Source: Astropecten irregularis
Lineage: Eukaryota > Echinodermata > Asteroidea > Paxillosida > Astropectinidae
Assembly: GCA_963971285.1 (NCBI GenBank)
Contig: OZ020244.1
Span: 3,038,001-3,102,000 of the forward strand
Reading direction: 5' to 3'
Length of the DNA: 64,000 nt
Of this stretch, positions 26,901 to 38,900 are shown piece after piece (the first letter of the stretch is position 1; each line of letters begins with the position of its first letter). Below the pieces are notes generated by a model. It worked only from the letters and a program-made list of their open reading frames with translations, did not search any database and was not told the origin of the DNA. The position numbers and the translations under genes are program-made.

Positions 26901-29900
26901 TCTTGAGGGCAGCGTGACCATGTTCGTCCTGCCAACGTCCAGTCTGTCCAAGGATCTGGGAATAACGTCAGGCGATTACCCGGAAACTCTACATGTCCTC
27001 TTCACCTCTCGTTATCCCATGATTGGGCACATAACAGGTACGCATATCTGGGGTCCATTTCACCAAACTCATCATAACCTACTATTAATCGTGAGACTTG
27101 TGACGTATTGCATTCCTACGCAGGATACGATGGGTTATCCTTTTTAACTAGAGTTACGATCGACTAGCTCAGAGCAGAATATAACATGACATTAACATAC
27201 ACAAATCTCAGTGTAAAGATATTTTGCCTGTGTTAATGGCAAAGGAGTAAAAAATTAGTCAAGTAATTTGGAGAGGGTTTAGGTTTATGTACTATGCAAA
27301 ATGTGAAACCACCTTTTCAGGTATTAGGGTCTTATTTTATGCACTTAATCAAAAATAGACTTCATTGTACTTATTATTCTAAATAGAAAGCTGAGAAAGT
27401 CTTGCATGTACATTAAGTTTTTGCTTTTGAAATAGATACTTCCAATAAATTTGTTAAAGAAATATTTGAAAAATGCATGTCACTAAGTTTTATCTAAACA
27501 ATTCCAATAATTATCTCTAGGTTCAGTTGAGCTTTTTGCTTCTGCTACAAATTTTAAACTGGAAAAAATGAAAACTACATTTTATCATTCTTGTTGTTTA
27601 AACTGGACATATGTTGTGTTTACAAAATGCTTTGAATTGCACTCAATTTTTATGAACTTTTAATCTTTGCAGAGAAAGGTGTCTGTGTTCCCCATGAAAC
27701 CAAAGTGCAGCGACCCATCCCTGACAACCAGTTACTGGAGAAGAGTAACAACAAATGCCTGATGTTACGCATCGGCCTGCTGTCCATGTTCACCAGACAG
27801 AGTCATGAGCTGAAGCGCCTGAAGCAAGGCCAGAGCCCGAAGCCCGGCACAGATGAGCTGCAGCCCTCCCCTCCCAAGCCACAGCCAGCACTGCCAGCTT
27901 ACAGCCCAAGTTCTCACGATCCCAATACGGTCATTGATTACCAGCACGGGTTGTCCTCAAAGAAGGATCTCACTACGACATACAAGTCGATCAAGCAGGA
28001 AGCCGCTCTCAAGGGACTAAGCGCCCAGCCTAGCAAGAGTCCTTTGTCTAAGGAGGTACTGAACGTTCATCCCATGTACAGCAGTCCTGTATCAAACCTC
28101 AAGCTGAAGGCCGAGGCAGTGCCCGAGACGCCCATCCACCCGATGTATAATGTCTCTGAGACGTCAGCATCAGCAGGAGCAGCAGCTTCTCGAGTCGGGA
28201 CTCCAAGCAAGCAGCCTCATCCCATGTACAGCCCCCTACCACAGTCTCAGTCCCCCTTTGTCAGTAAGGATGTGAGCCATGAACAAAACGTCCACCCCAT
28301 GTACAGTCAGCACGTGGAGCCAAACAGAGGCAGCCAGAAGAGCCAGATATCACCTGTGTCAAGCAGAGATCCCCGTGTTGCCGGCTCCAGCTTGCTGTCT
28401 CCAAACAGGAACCCAAACTCAACAAGTCCAGGTAATGTGATAATTATTCATGGTCCAATGTTGCTCTCGCAAAACACAGGCTTTAATCAATCCATTTGTG
28501 TAGACTGACCTTCCTTCTATTGGATTCCTGGCATTGACAGTATGTGACCATAAACAGGTTATTATAAAAGCGGCAGTGTTCAGTAAAAGAACTGACCTAA
28601 TTGCCCTTAATCCCCATCAAGTTTTCTGCAGGTACCCCATCCAAATTGCCAAAATCAATTAATATGGAAATGGGCAGCAATGACTGCATTTCATAGTAAG
28701 AGTACAATATATTTGTAACCTCACCAAAAATAATTGACTGCCTCAAACTACTCATCAACCAAAGTAATGACCTGAAATACATACAATGCTCAGAGATAGG
28801 AGGGCTTCTCAAAGTCCTTCTGCGATTTAAACATCAGGCCCTCCTTTCTCTTGTGTGCCTTCACTAAGCTGTTTGTTTCGGTAAAGCCTAAATTCATACT
28901 TTCTGCAAATTACAATATGAAGCGAATTTTGATGATGTAAAAATGAATGTTTTTTTTTATTGGAGCTTAAGAAAATTTGCAAGTTGGCATGAAGTATGTG
29001 TTTCTGGCATTCAGAATATTGGTTTCTTATTGCTTCTGACGTAGGAATCTGGCGTGAACCTCCTCGAGTTTCGCGCCAGTCCGGCAAGCTGCCTCTCTAC
29101 AGCATCCTGGACCAGCAGCAGGAAATCAACCAGCTCCAGGAGGAGATGCGAGACCTGAGGCGGGTGAAAGAGACCGTAGCCAGTAATCCTCAGCTGGAGA
29201 CCATGTACAACACCAAGCTGACCAAGCTCCAGGACATCCTGTCTGTCCTACGTCAGGAAAGAAACCTCCTGAACCAGCAGCAGCATGGGGCAGGGACGGG
29301 GCTCACACAGGCAGTGGAGAAAGAGAACCAGTACCAAGGCCAAGAACAAGGCCAAGATGGTGGAGATGGACAATCAGTTCCTGGTTTGACAACAGAGAAT
29401 GAAAGACCGGTAAGGGAGAGAAACTTTGATACTGGTCCGGCTCAGCTGTTTAGAAGCCAGGCCAGGATTTCAGTCCTGGAAACATCTTTTTGCTAGCTCT
29501 GAACTTCAGTGAAACATTGCTGCTTAGAATCAATATTAAAAAAACCAGGCCATTGGTTGGCTTGCCCAGACTGAAGTCCTGCCCACATCAAGTCTGAGAT
29601 GTGACTATTGTTCAGCTTCAAATGGATACTACAGTGTGCTGTCAGAAAAAAATGTCTTATGTGCTACCAAATTGGTAGCATGTAGTGTACTTCATAATTC
29701 CGCATCCCATCCTAATCTCACAACACAGCTTACCCCAGAATATTGCATTCCTTTATTACTGCCATTTTTCCACTCAAAGGAAATGTGCGAAATTTCTAAT
29801 TCATCAGATTATTAAAAGCAACAAATTCCTTGTTACATTTTTTAGGCAAATGGGCTCTTTCACAGATTGGCTGGATTTTATAGTGAATGTATATGATTAA

Positions 29901-32900
29901 ATTTTTTTTTCAAGTTCGTCGCAAAACCCTTTTAGGCTGGCAATCTTTGAAAGGGTCAATGTACAACAGATGATTCCTTGCGAATCTATGAAATAGGAAC
30001 TCATCTGAACTTTATACACTTGTGCAGCCATGTACATCAATTTTCTTGAACTTTTGGTGGAATGAGCAAATGTGTTTCTATCAAGGCTGAACTTACAAAT
30101 ATCAAGATCTATAATAGAAATATTTAATCAGTGTTTATTACCTCAACTTGTTTTGATGTTGAAGGTGCTGGAGACAGCAGACGTTTCTTCAAAGGATGCA
30201 GAGAACTCCACCACCAAGTCGATTCCGTTCGAAGATTCATCGCCATCAACTGAGACAACCAACAAATTACCAGGATCGAGTCCTGCCCTTTCCACTAAAG
30301 TCATGGAGGTTGTTCATAAAATCTCCAAGATGCCCAATACCACTTCTCAGAGCGGTCCCGATGTGTCCATGGAGACTCTCAAAGAGGTTATAGAGAAAGT
30401 CTTGAAGAACCCTTCGCAGGAGCGAACAGAAGAGAGTGTCAAATCACCAAGTTCCTTCCCAGTCTCCATCCCTCTTTCTATGCTGTCTTTGAATAAGCTT
30501 ACTAGTGACTCAGAGACGAGAGGAGACGACCATGAACCCATTCCGTTGAAGGCAGATGGTGAAGATTCTCAGGTGCTTGATAGCTCCCTTGAGAAGGTGT
30601 CGCAGACAGATGAATCAAAAGGTGGAAGTAAGCTACCTAAATTAGGGCTAGCAAAACCACCTTCTAATCCATTTGGCGATGCCCTGTCTTCAGTGGATCA
30701 GTATAAACTGCAGGCAAGACCAGCCAAGAAACTGAAAAGGTCCAACAGCAAAGAGAGGGTCATCTCTCCGTCCACTGTGCCCGAACTCCATGAAGTGGAC
30801 ACCCACGAATCAGAAGATGGACAGATTGTTGGGGACAAGGATCCAAGCAGCGAGACTTTGGACTGGAAGCCACTCAGCTTCATCGAGAGGTTCCGGAAAG
30901 AAAATCTGTCAGTGGACATAGACTTGGCCAAGAAAACCCTCCCCTTAAGCCTTGACGGCCAGAAGGAAGTCACCTCTCCAATTCGAGGCGCTTCGGAGAT
31001 GAAAGCCTTTTTGAACGGCAAAGCTAGTCACGTCAAGAGCCGCATTGTCAGCGCCACAGAGATGAAGAGCTACCTCAATAAAAAGCTTCAGGAGGCCGAG
31101 CATGAGAAGCTTGACCGGGCGAGGAAAGGAGCAGGACCCCCGTCCGCAAAACGTGGCCGAGGAGCTGCTAGCAGCAGGGAACGAACCATTGCTGAAATTG
31201 ATAATGAGATCCGAAGGCTGAACAAAGAGAAGGAGCGACTGAAGACTCAATTTGCCAGAAAGAGAAACTCGAGCGGTGGTATGTATATGGAACAGAAGCT
31301 ATTTACTAGATTTTGCTTTAATCTCAAGCCATCAATGGGTTTTGTCCAAGAACCCTAACAAATGTGACAGAATGCAGGGTTGGAGTCTGTTGCATTAACT
31401 AAAAACTAGGACTAGCCTGCTTTTTGTTGAAGTAGTCTTGTGGCCTTTCAATATCCAAGCCTGGCAAATGCAACTGTATGCTTCAGATAACGAGACCCAA
31501 TGTAACTGCAGCAGTCAACCTTGAGCATATATGGTTGAACTCAATTTGTCTATAAAAATTGATCACATCAATAAGAGAAATAGCATAATTATCAAAAACA
31601 TAAGGTGCTCACAGATTCATATTTTGCTTTAATAGACAGTTTAGAGATGATAAATTCAGAAACCTCCTTTTTGAAAATATAAGACAACTTATGGAATTCA
31701 AATCTATTTGCACATTTTATATGAACAGGTTAAGTTGGTTTTTCTTGGGATTCAACTGCCAAGATGAGCTCCAATTTTCACAGAGCTGTCATTTTCATCA
31801 TTTTGTTTTTCAGACAAACAGCTTCCATTTATTCAGTCTGTTGACCTGAGTGGCCTCGGTCGAATCCCCAAGAAGAAAGGCCCATCGCCTGAGACTGTGG
31901 AAGGCGCATCAACCAACTCTGACCCTTCAGAGACACCCACTGACAATGCTGTCTTGGGTCTTGTTGGCTCTGCTGACATCAACTCTCATGATGCTTCTGA
32001 ATCGGGTGGCTTGGCGGATGGAAACCCTCTCGCTGCTCCAGGGGTAGACTCTAAATTCGATGCTGGAGAGAAGTTGCTTCGGTCAGCTATTGCCACAGCA
32101 ACTTTGCCCGATTACTCTAGCGACAAGATGAGCTATTGCGTCTGCCCCAAGGAGCTGGAGCTTGGAGATGGCAAGGAGAAGGAGATCTTTGTGACGGGGC
32201 AGGACAGCAAAGGCTTGTCACTCTACAGGGTGGCTCTCACAAAGAAATTCCTCCAAGGTGGAATGAAGACGGATGAATGGTCTGGTACCGGCCTCCAGCA
32301 TTGTGTTAATGACATTCTCCACGAAGGAGCAAGGTACAATATGCTGTGAAATTATGCAGAGTACTTATTAGGTCCATGTGCAATGCAAGTGTTTTTTTTT
32401 TATTCAAATGTTATATTCAAGTAGGGTTGCTATTTTTTGTCTCAGTTGGGAATTTCATTGATTTATACTGGCTGTGTCCACCACTGAAAAGCCTGGCCAA
32501 GACTGGCCAAGTCTGGGCTTTACTAGGGCTCTGCAGCTTCTATAATCCAACTTTGGTCATGAGCAGTATACTGTAGCTATTTGAAACAGAACAGTAGTCA
32601 CATCTCAGACTTGATGTGAGAAGGGCTAGGCAAGCAAATCCATTGACCTGGCTGTATTGATTCTAAATCAGCTCTGTTGTATTAAAGTTCAGGGCTAGGA
32701 AAAGGAGGATGCCAGGCCTGGCCGGGCTTATCAGTGGCTGGGCCACACCAGTGTCCAAGTTTCACAACTTAAACTCTTGGCATTTTGTTTTTGCCGTTAG
32801 GTCTGATGAAGTGGCCCAAACTGAGAAAGAAAAGCAGTTCGGCCAGCATGCATCAGCAGCCACCAGGAAGGTTCTCTCCAAGCAGAGGAGACAAGATTCT

Positions 32901-35900
32901 GCCACAAGACAGGTCAGCACAGAAATAAATTACCTCCCTGTCAATTCCTCGCAAAACACCTGCCCCTACTCACTAGTAGTTAAAGGCATTGCATACGTTT
33001 GGTAATGACTCTGAAAATTTATGGCAATAAAAACTTACTTGGTGAGAAGTACAGCTGCTTTGGATAGTATAATGCATATTGAGAAACGTTCAATTCGAAG
33101 TACCGCGGTTATGGAAAAATATGTCACTTTTTATCTCCAAAAATTATGAATCTGAGAAGCGTTATGGCCGTAACGCTTCTCAGCTATTGACTAACTGTTA
33201 TCTGGCGTGAAATAACCGCTCTAGTTTGTCGCCAAAATCTCACAAACGCTACCACCTTTTGAATTGAAACTTTCACAGGTTAGTTTTATGGTATATATGT
33301 ACAATTATATTGGTTTGAAACAAACAATAGGCTCAAATTACCAAACGTATGCAATCCCTTTAAAGTCAAGAGCTTGACAAATGCATCAAAGCTCATTGCC
33401 AGGACGCCCCTTGTTATTTCTTAGCCCCAACCCTCTGCATCTACCAGTACTGCTGCCATACAAGACTAGAGTTGCCTACCACAATGTATCACAGTCTCCA
33501 TTGGGAGACTGGATCATAAACCATGCATTACCACACAGACCACACTGTAGTGTTGTTGTATTCAGGATACCAAACTTCCCACAGGATAAACCATGTCTGG
33601 TAAGCTGTGGTATGGTGGTGGGTTAGGGTTAATGCCCTTCCAATGTTGCAGTAGACAATCCAGTGTCTGCTTCTCTCTTGGAATTGCCAAAGTCTTGTTC
33701 TTCTGAAAGAGAGTCCCTTGTAATCCACACGCTTCCAACATACATGCCATCTCACTGCTGTGGTTATTATTTCTTTATTAAAGCCAAGATTCTTTTGAGA
33801 TAAAGCATACGTAAGATTGAAAGAATTGAGTTGATTTTCTTGAGATGGAGAAGACCCATCTATCCTTCAAGGTATTTCAAACTGGGCCATATCATCCTTA
33901 ATACATATGTGTAGTTAAAAAGAAACCTTGCCATACAAATGAATGCATGCATAACCTTTCATTTAGGATCTGATTTTTATTAATGTTTACTGTCATTTAA
34001 TTTCACACAGGTCACTGCTGATATTCAGCAGAGTGTTAAATATGTATCGGTACTGGATGAAAAGATGCCCATTTTGCCAGAGAGTCTTCCAGATGCTAAA
34101 GAAACATTCAGTCAAGAGGTCTGCCAAGATGTCTCTAAGAAACTATCCAAACCTGATGCATGTAGCAATAGCAACGACAGTGGCCTTGCGGCACCTGAAC
34201 GGACTATTGCCTCCCTTACAGAGGCTATACCCAACATGAGTACTCCATTACATGTAAGTCCTATCAAGGCATCAACAATCGCTGATGGAGCTAGAGTTTT
34301 AGAAGAGCCGCTGAAAGATGTCCCAGAGAGCTCTTCAAGTCAGTTGGCAGAAGCCTCCAGGAGTTCCTTAAGTGATTCAGCAGGAGCTGTGGAATACACT
34401 TCAACCAAGTTGGCAGAAACAAGTGCACGTTCCTCATCTCATGTAGTGGACACTACAGGAGGCTCAGCTTTACCTGGCCAATGGAAAGATCTGGCTTCCA
34501 GTACACTCCTTCCAGATGAAAGGCAAGCTTCCGCAGACAAGCCGACAGTCAAAGAGGGTCTTGTCATCAACGATGGTGCTTGCTTCTTGGGTGATCTTGA
34601 GAGTGAGGAAGGAGTTTGTGTTAACTTTGAACTAGATGAAGATGCCTTAACGGGTAAGTCTTGTCGCATTTCATATTGCTTAACGTATTCAAATTGCAGT
34701 GCAGGAACTTCAAATTGGACATTTAGATGTTTTGCTTTGTTCTCTTCTTATTGCACCTGCTTTCAAATAATGCATGGAATCAGGGAAAAGCTTACAGCTC
34801 GTTGAAGGGGAAGGTTCTTCATTCCATTTAAAGTGCTCACTGCTTCCCAAAGCATATTGCCTTTCTCATACATCCTCTCTTCCTTGATCAGTTTCCTGCT
34901 GCAAATTCTTGGTTGTCCATTGTTGCCAAGTGGGTTTTTCGGTTATCACGTAGTGTTTTTAGTTGGTGCCACTGCTTAATACACTTTTGCATCTACATGT
35001 ATGTTACAGGTCATTTTGTTTGAAGGCAGTTTGCTAGTAGCTCAGTCATACTCTTGTGTTAGTTCCTTATTCAAGGTGGTTACCATTGTTTTTTCAGGAA
35101 GGAAGGGAGTTAAGTATTGAGAAATTTTTTTTTTCCATGGGAAGGGATATAGCAAATTTCACCCTTCTAATAGTACGACAGTTTTCAGCTGCAGTTAAAA
35201 ATTTACATTGACCAGTCATTGATAGATCTTCTGATCTGATACATTCTGTTGAATGTAACAGGCTTGCCGGTTTGGAGTTTATAGGAGGGCATGCCCTTTT
35301 GATCCTTGCAGGTTCTTTCTCAAAGGTTCGACGACTGTTGTTAAACAACTGGTTCAATTCCTAAAAAAAAAACAAGCCTTCAGTGTAGTACTATTACTAG
35401 TTTTAGTCAAGATAGGCAGGCCAGCTTGTATTCTGTTTTTCATACTTAACACCTTGAGTACTGGATTGACTGATTGTGGACTTTGTTTTGTTGTTTGTTA
35501 TTCTGACATTGGTTCCACAGTACATTGAAATGTCTATAGGCAGGCTGTTTGAACGTGAACGCAGTATATGAGATTTGGCCTCACAAATAAAAGTATTGTT
35601 ACCAGTGAAATGGGCTTCAAAAAACCTTTCTGAAAGTCTATGACACTTTGGCATCTGGCTGGCCAAACGTGTGAAATGGGCCAATATGACTGACCTACCA
35701 ACCCCATCCCTCCCCCCATAAAGAATTCAATATTCGAATAGGAACAAAATTTGAATCTCTCAATGTGTGCAAGTGAGCTGATCTAAATATGTCCACAAAT
35801 GAAATTTGGAGGACTTGGAAGGTTTTTGTAAGATAGCTAGAAAGTTTGGTTTCAAACTGCAAATACATGTACCAAGGAATCTAAATGTTGAACATGTTGG

Positions 35901-38900
35901 AAATGTTGCAATGGGAATTGAAGGAAATGATCTGTTTTTCATTGGTTTTGAAGGCTTTAAGAGGATCTACCGTCGTCTCAAATGCCTTGGCAGTAAGGAT
36001 TAAGTGTTGACCAGACTGGTATTGGTACAAACTCCAAGCACTGTGCATGATGCATGCCTGTGTGCATGCCATTGACTTTCAGTTTAGTATTTGGTTAGTA
36101 AATGAGGAATAAGCTTGTGCATTGTTACTTCATGGCAATCAGCGTGACGCCTCGTGAGGGCGCTATACTAATGCTACATGTATATGGATCAGGTCTGTGT
36201 GGCTACAGTTTTGCTGCCTAAGATGTCATTTATTTATAATAATTTATATTTGAAGTTAGTCATATCTTGGTAGCTGACTTGTGCCTTCTGATGCAGAGAC
36301 CTCACTATAAATCACCAGGGTCAATGGAAGGACACTGCTGGAATTTCTAAAACCATTTCTTGACTTCATCTCTTTCTCGTTATTGGTCCATGAACTGCAA
36401 TCTTGGTGAAAACACATTTTGTGATGCATTGAGTCAACTTCTTGCCTCATGTATTAGCTGTTGACAAAATGAACATCACTTTCCTTGCTGAGCATTTGGG
36501 CTAACCAAAACAAATGTTAAATTATCATTCCTTGGGTTGATTTGATGAAGCCCTACGAACAATCGTAACTTGAGTAATAACCCATCGTATCCTGCGTAGG
36601 GTTCCTCCTATGATTGATACCAAGTTACGTGAAAGTTTGGTGAAATTTACCTCTGGTCATCATGCAATATCATAACTCCTGAAAATATTTTTGATTCAAA
36701 CCATTTCATTGGAAAAAAGAGAAATCAAACAAGAACCTGAACTGAAAATGACTTTTGAATCCACAGAGCTATCCAGAAGTTGACAGCTAACTTCACAATT
36801 TGTGATCATCTCTTTCATGTATGGGGCATCCCATACATGCATTAGGGCTATATCTTAATGATATCGATCATGCACATCGTAGACTTTGCTAGGGATATAC
36901 ATGTATTGCCAAGGGCATGGAATGTCTTGCTACCAGCATCAAGTGCTAACATAATGCTTGCGTGATATGTTATGTGAAGATGGCTTCATTAACCCTAGTC
37001 TTGGTTCAAGATACTCTTGTAATAGTCAATCTCATGGTAGGTGCTGATAGTATGGGAGCACGCCACCTCACAGCTAGAGGCATAAACATGTATTACTATT
37101 GAGACGTCTTGGCACTTTGCCCATGGGCATGCATTTTACAAACAACTTATTGCTGTGATATTATTGAATAGGTTTCATACATATATGTGAATATATTTGC
37201 ATACATATTCATTAACCCTTACCCTCTGTACCTACAACACAATCCTACTGCTGCTTACCGCACATTACCACAGTCTCCACAGGGGGGAACTGGATCATTA
37301 AGTCCAGCTTTTATCATATGACGCACACTTTGGCTCCAGGGGGTGGAAGAACAAATATTTTAATGGTGGTTTTCCCCGAAACATTGGAGCTGGCTGACTG
37401 CCCAAAAAATAGGCATTGTCCAATTGTGCTCAAGTTCAAGCACGCTTCCTTGGCCTTGTCTCCGCGCTAAAAGACTTTTTTCTTGACACTACCATAAGCC
37501 ACGGAGTATAAGTCGTTAAGCAAAACCCCTGGGCGCCTCGTCAATCTTCTTCGCTTGTTTGATCTCGGTTCCTTTTAATCCTTTGTTGTCAGCAGTGAGG
37601 TGCTCGACTATGTTATCAATATACTGTTTCAATATTTCATTCGTGTGAAACCCAGTCACAGGCCAGGGCTGAGATCCAAACTTTGCCGTTGGAAAACTTC
37701 GGCTGTGAACGTGTAAACCGCCCACAATGGGTGTGATGTTGCCAGTCACTTTATCATGCAGTGTGCTTGTTCCCTGCCTCCCATGTTGCCTAGGTGCCAG
37801 GATTGTAGCTCCCCGTCCTTTTTCATTTTAACTTGCAGATCTGTCACGTGTATGGGTGGTTGGCGACACTATTGTGTTTCAGGCGGGCCAGACTGACACT
37901 CGGCCATCTTCCGGACGTCTGATGTGGTTCGGAGTTCACGGTGCAAAGCTGGAAACTCTTGTTCCCCTAGTGGGCCAACTACTTCAGAAGGCCCCAGCAC
38001 CCAATGCCTTGGTCATACACTTTGGCACAAATGATATTTTTTCCTCTTCAGTTAAGGAAATTCGCAGCAGGATAGCGGAGGGCCTCCATGGCATTCGGCA
38101 TATGCTTCCCAATACACTCATTGTGTGGTCCGACATTCTGCTCAGGATGTTCTATTATGGCGAAGTTCGCCCTGGAGTGGGGAAGAAGAATGTTAAATCT
38201 TTGAATAAATATGCACATAGGTTATGCCGTGAGGTGAATGCTAAAGTAGTTATTCATTCACACAACATAAACCCATCCCAGGTCGCATTGTACTGGCGAG
38301 ATGGTTTGCATCTGTCCAACCTGGGCAGTGATACGTTTTGTGCTAACATCTATCAGGCTCTTGCTTATTTTGACCAACATCCTGAGGCTTTCTTGTATCC
38401 TGCTTAGTTTCATGCATAGTCAAGTGCATAGTAGTTGGTATCGAAAAACAAATAGTGGAGGGGATTGGCAAGTTCCCGCATTGGGAACTTGTTTGGCAGC
38501 AAGTTCCTGCATTGGGAACTTGTTTGATAGATTGCCTTGCTAGAGTTACTAAATAAGGCTCCATTCTCCAACCATTTCGCCTGCTTCCCAGGGTCAGCCT
38601 CTTGTGTATAGGGAGTTCAGATGCAGTACTAAAAGTGGTCTATCTTCAGTTTAAAGGTCGAAAAGGGTCTAGTCCGAATGGTTCACAATAGACTGTATTG
38701 GGTGCTAAAAATTGTCTCTTGCGAAAACGTAGACCACCGAGGAGGACGGTTTAGACTACTTAGACCAGTCTACAAAAGGGCTTTAAGACATCTGAACAGT
38801 CTTTCTCAAACACACATAGTTTGACCGGTGAGCAGCTGTATAACTCACCGGTGATTTATGTCACTTCTTGTTTAATAATTAATGGAAGATTGATTTCAGA

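Larger units (their letters stand above)
34654..37839. other. First part of 6-kb intron between exons o and p
   Basis: Contains a GATCCTTGCAGG repeat (35270-35330), a MITE (36534-36656) and a partial telomere-like-end MITE (37205-37320). An open frame at 35806-36003 ending LKCLGSKD looks protein-like but I cannot assign it. Confidence 0.4.

Noticed and set aside
36121..36180. CRISPR-like or bacterial features anywhere in the window
   Set aside because: Repeats are either tandem coding repeats or MITEs; no regular repeat-spacer pattern and no bacterial gene organisation. The coordinates are only a representative intronic stretch that was checked.
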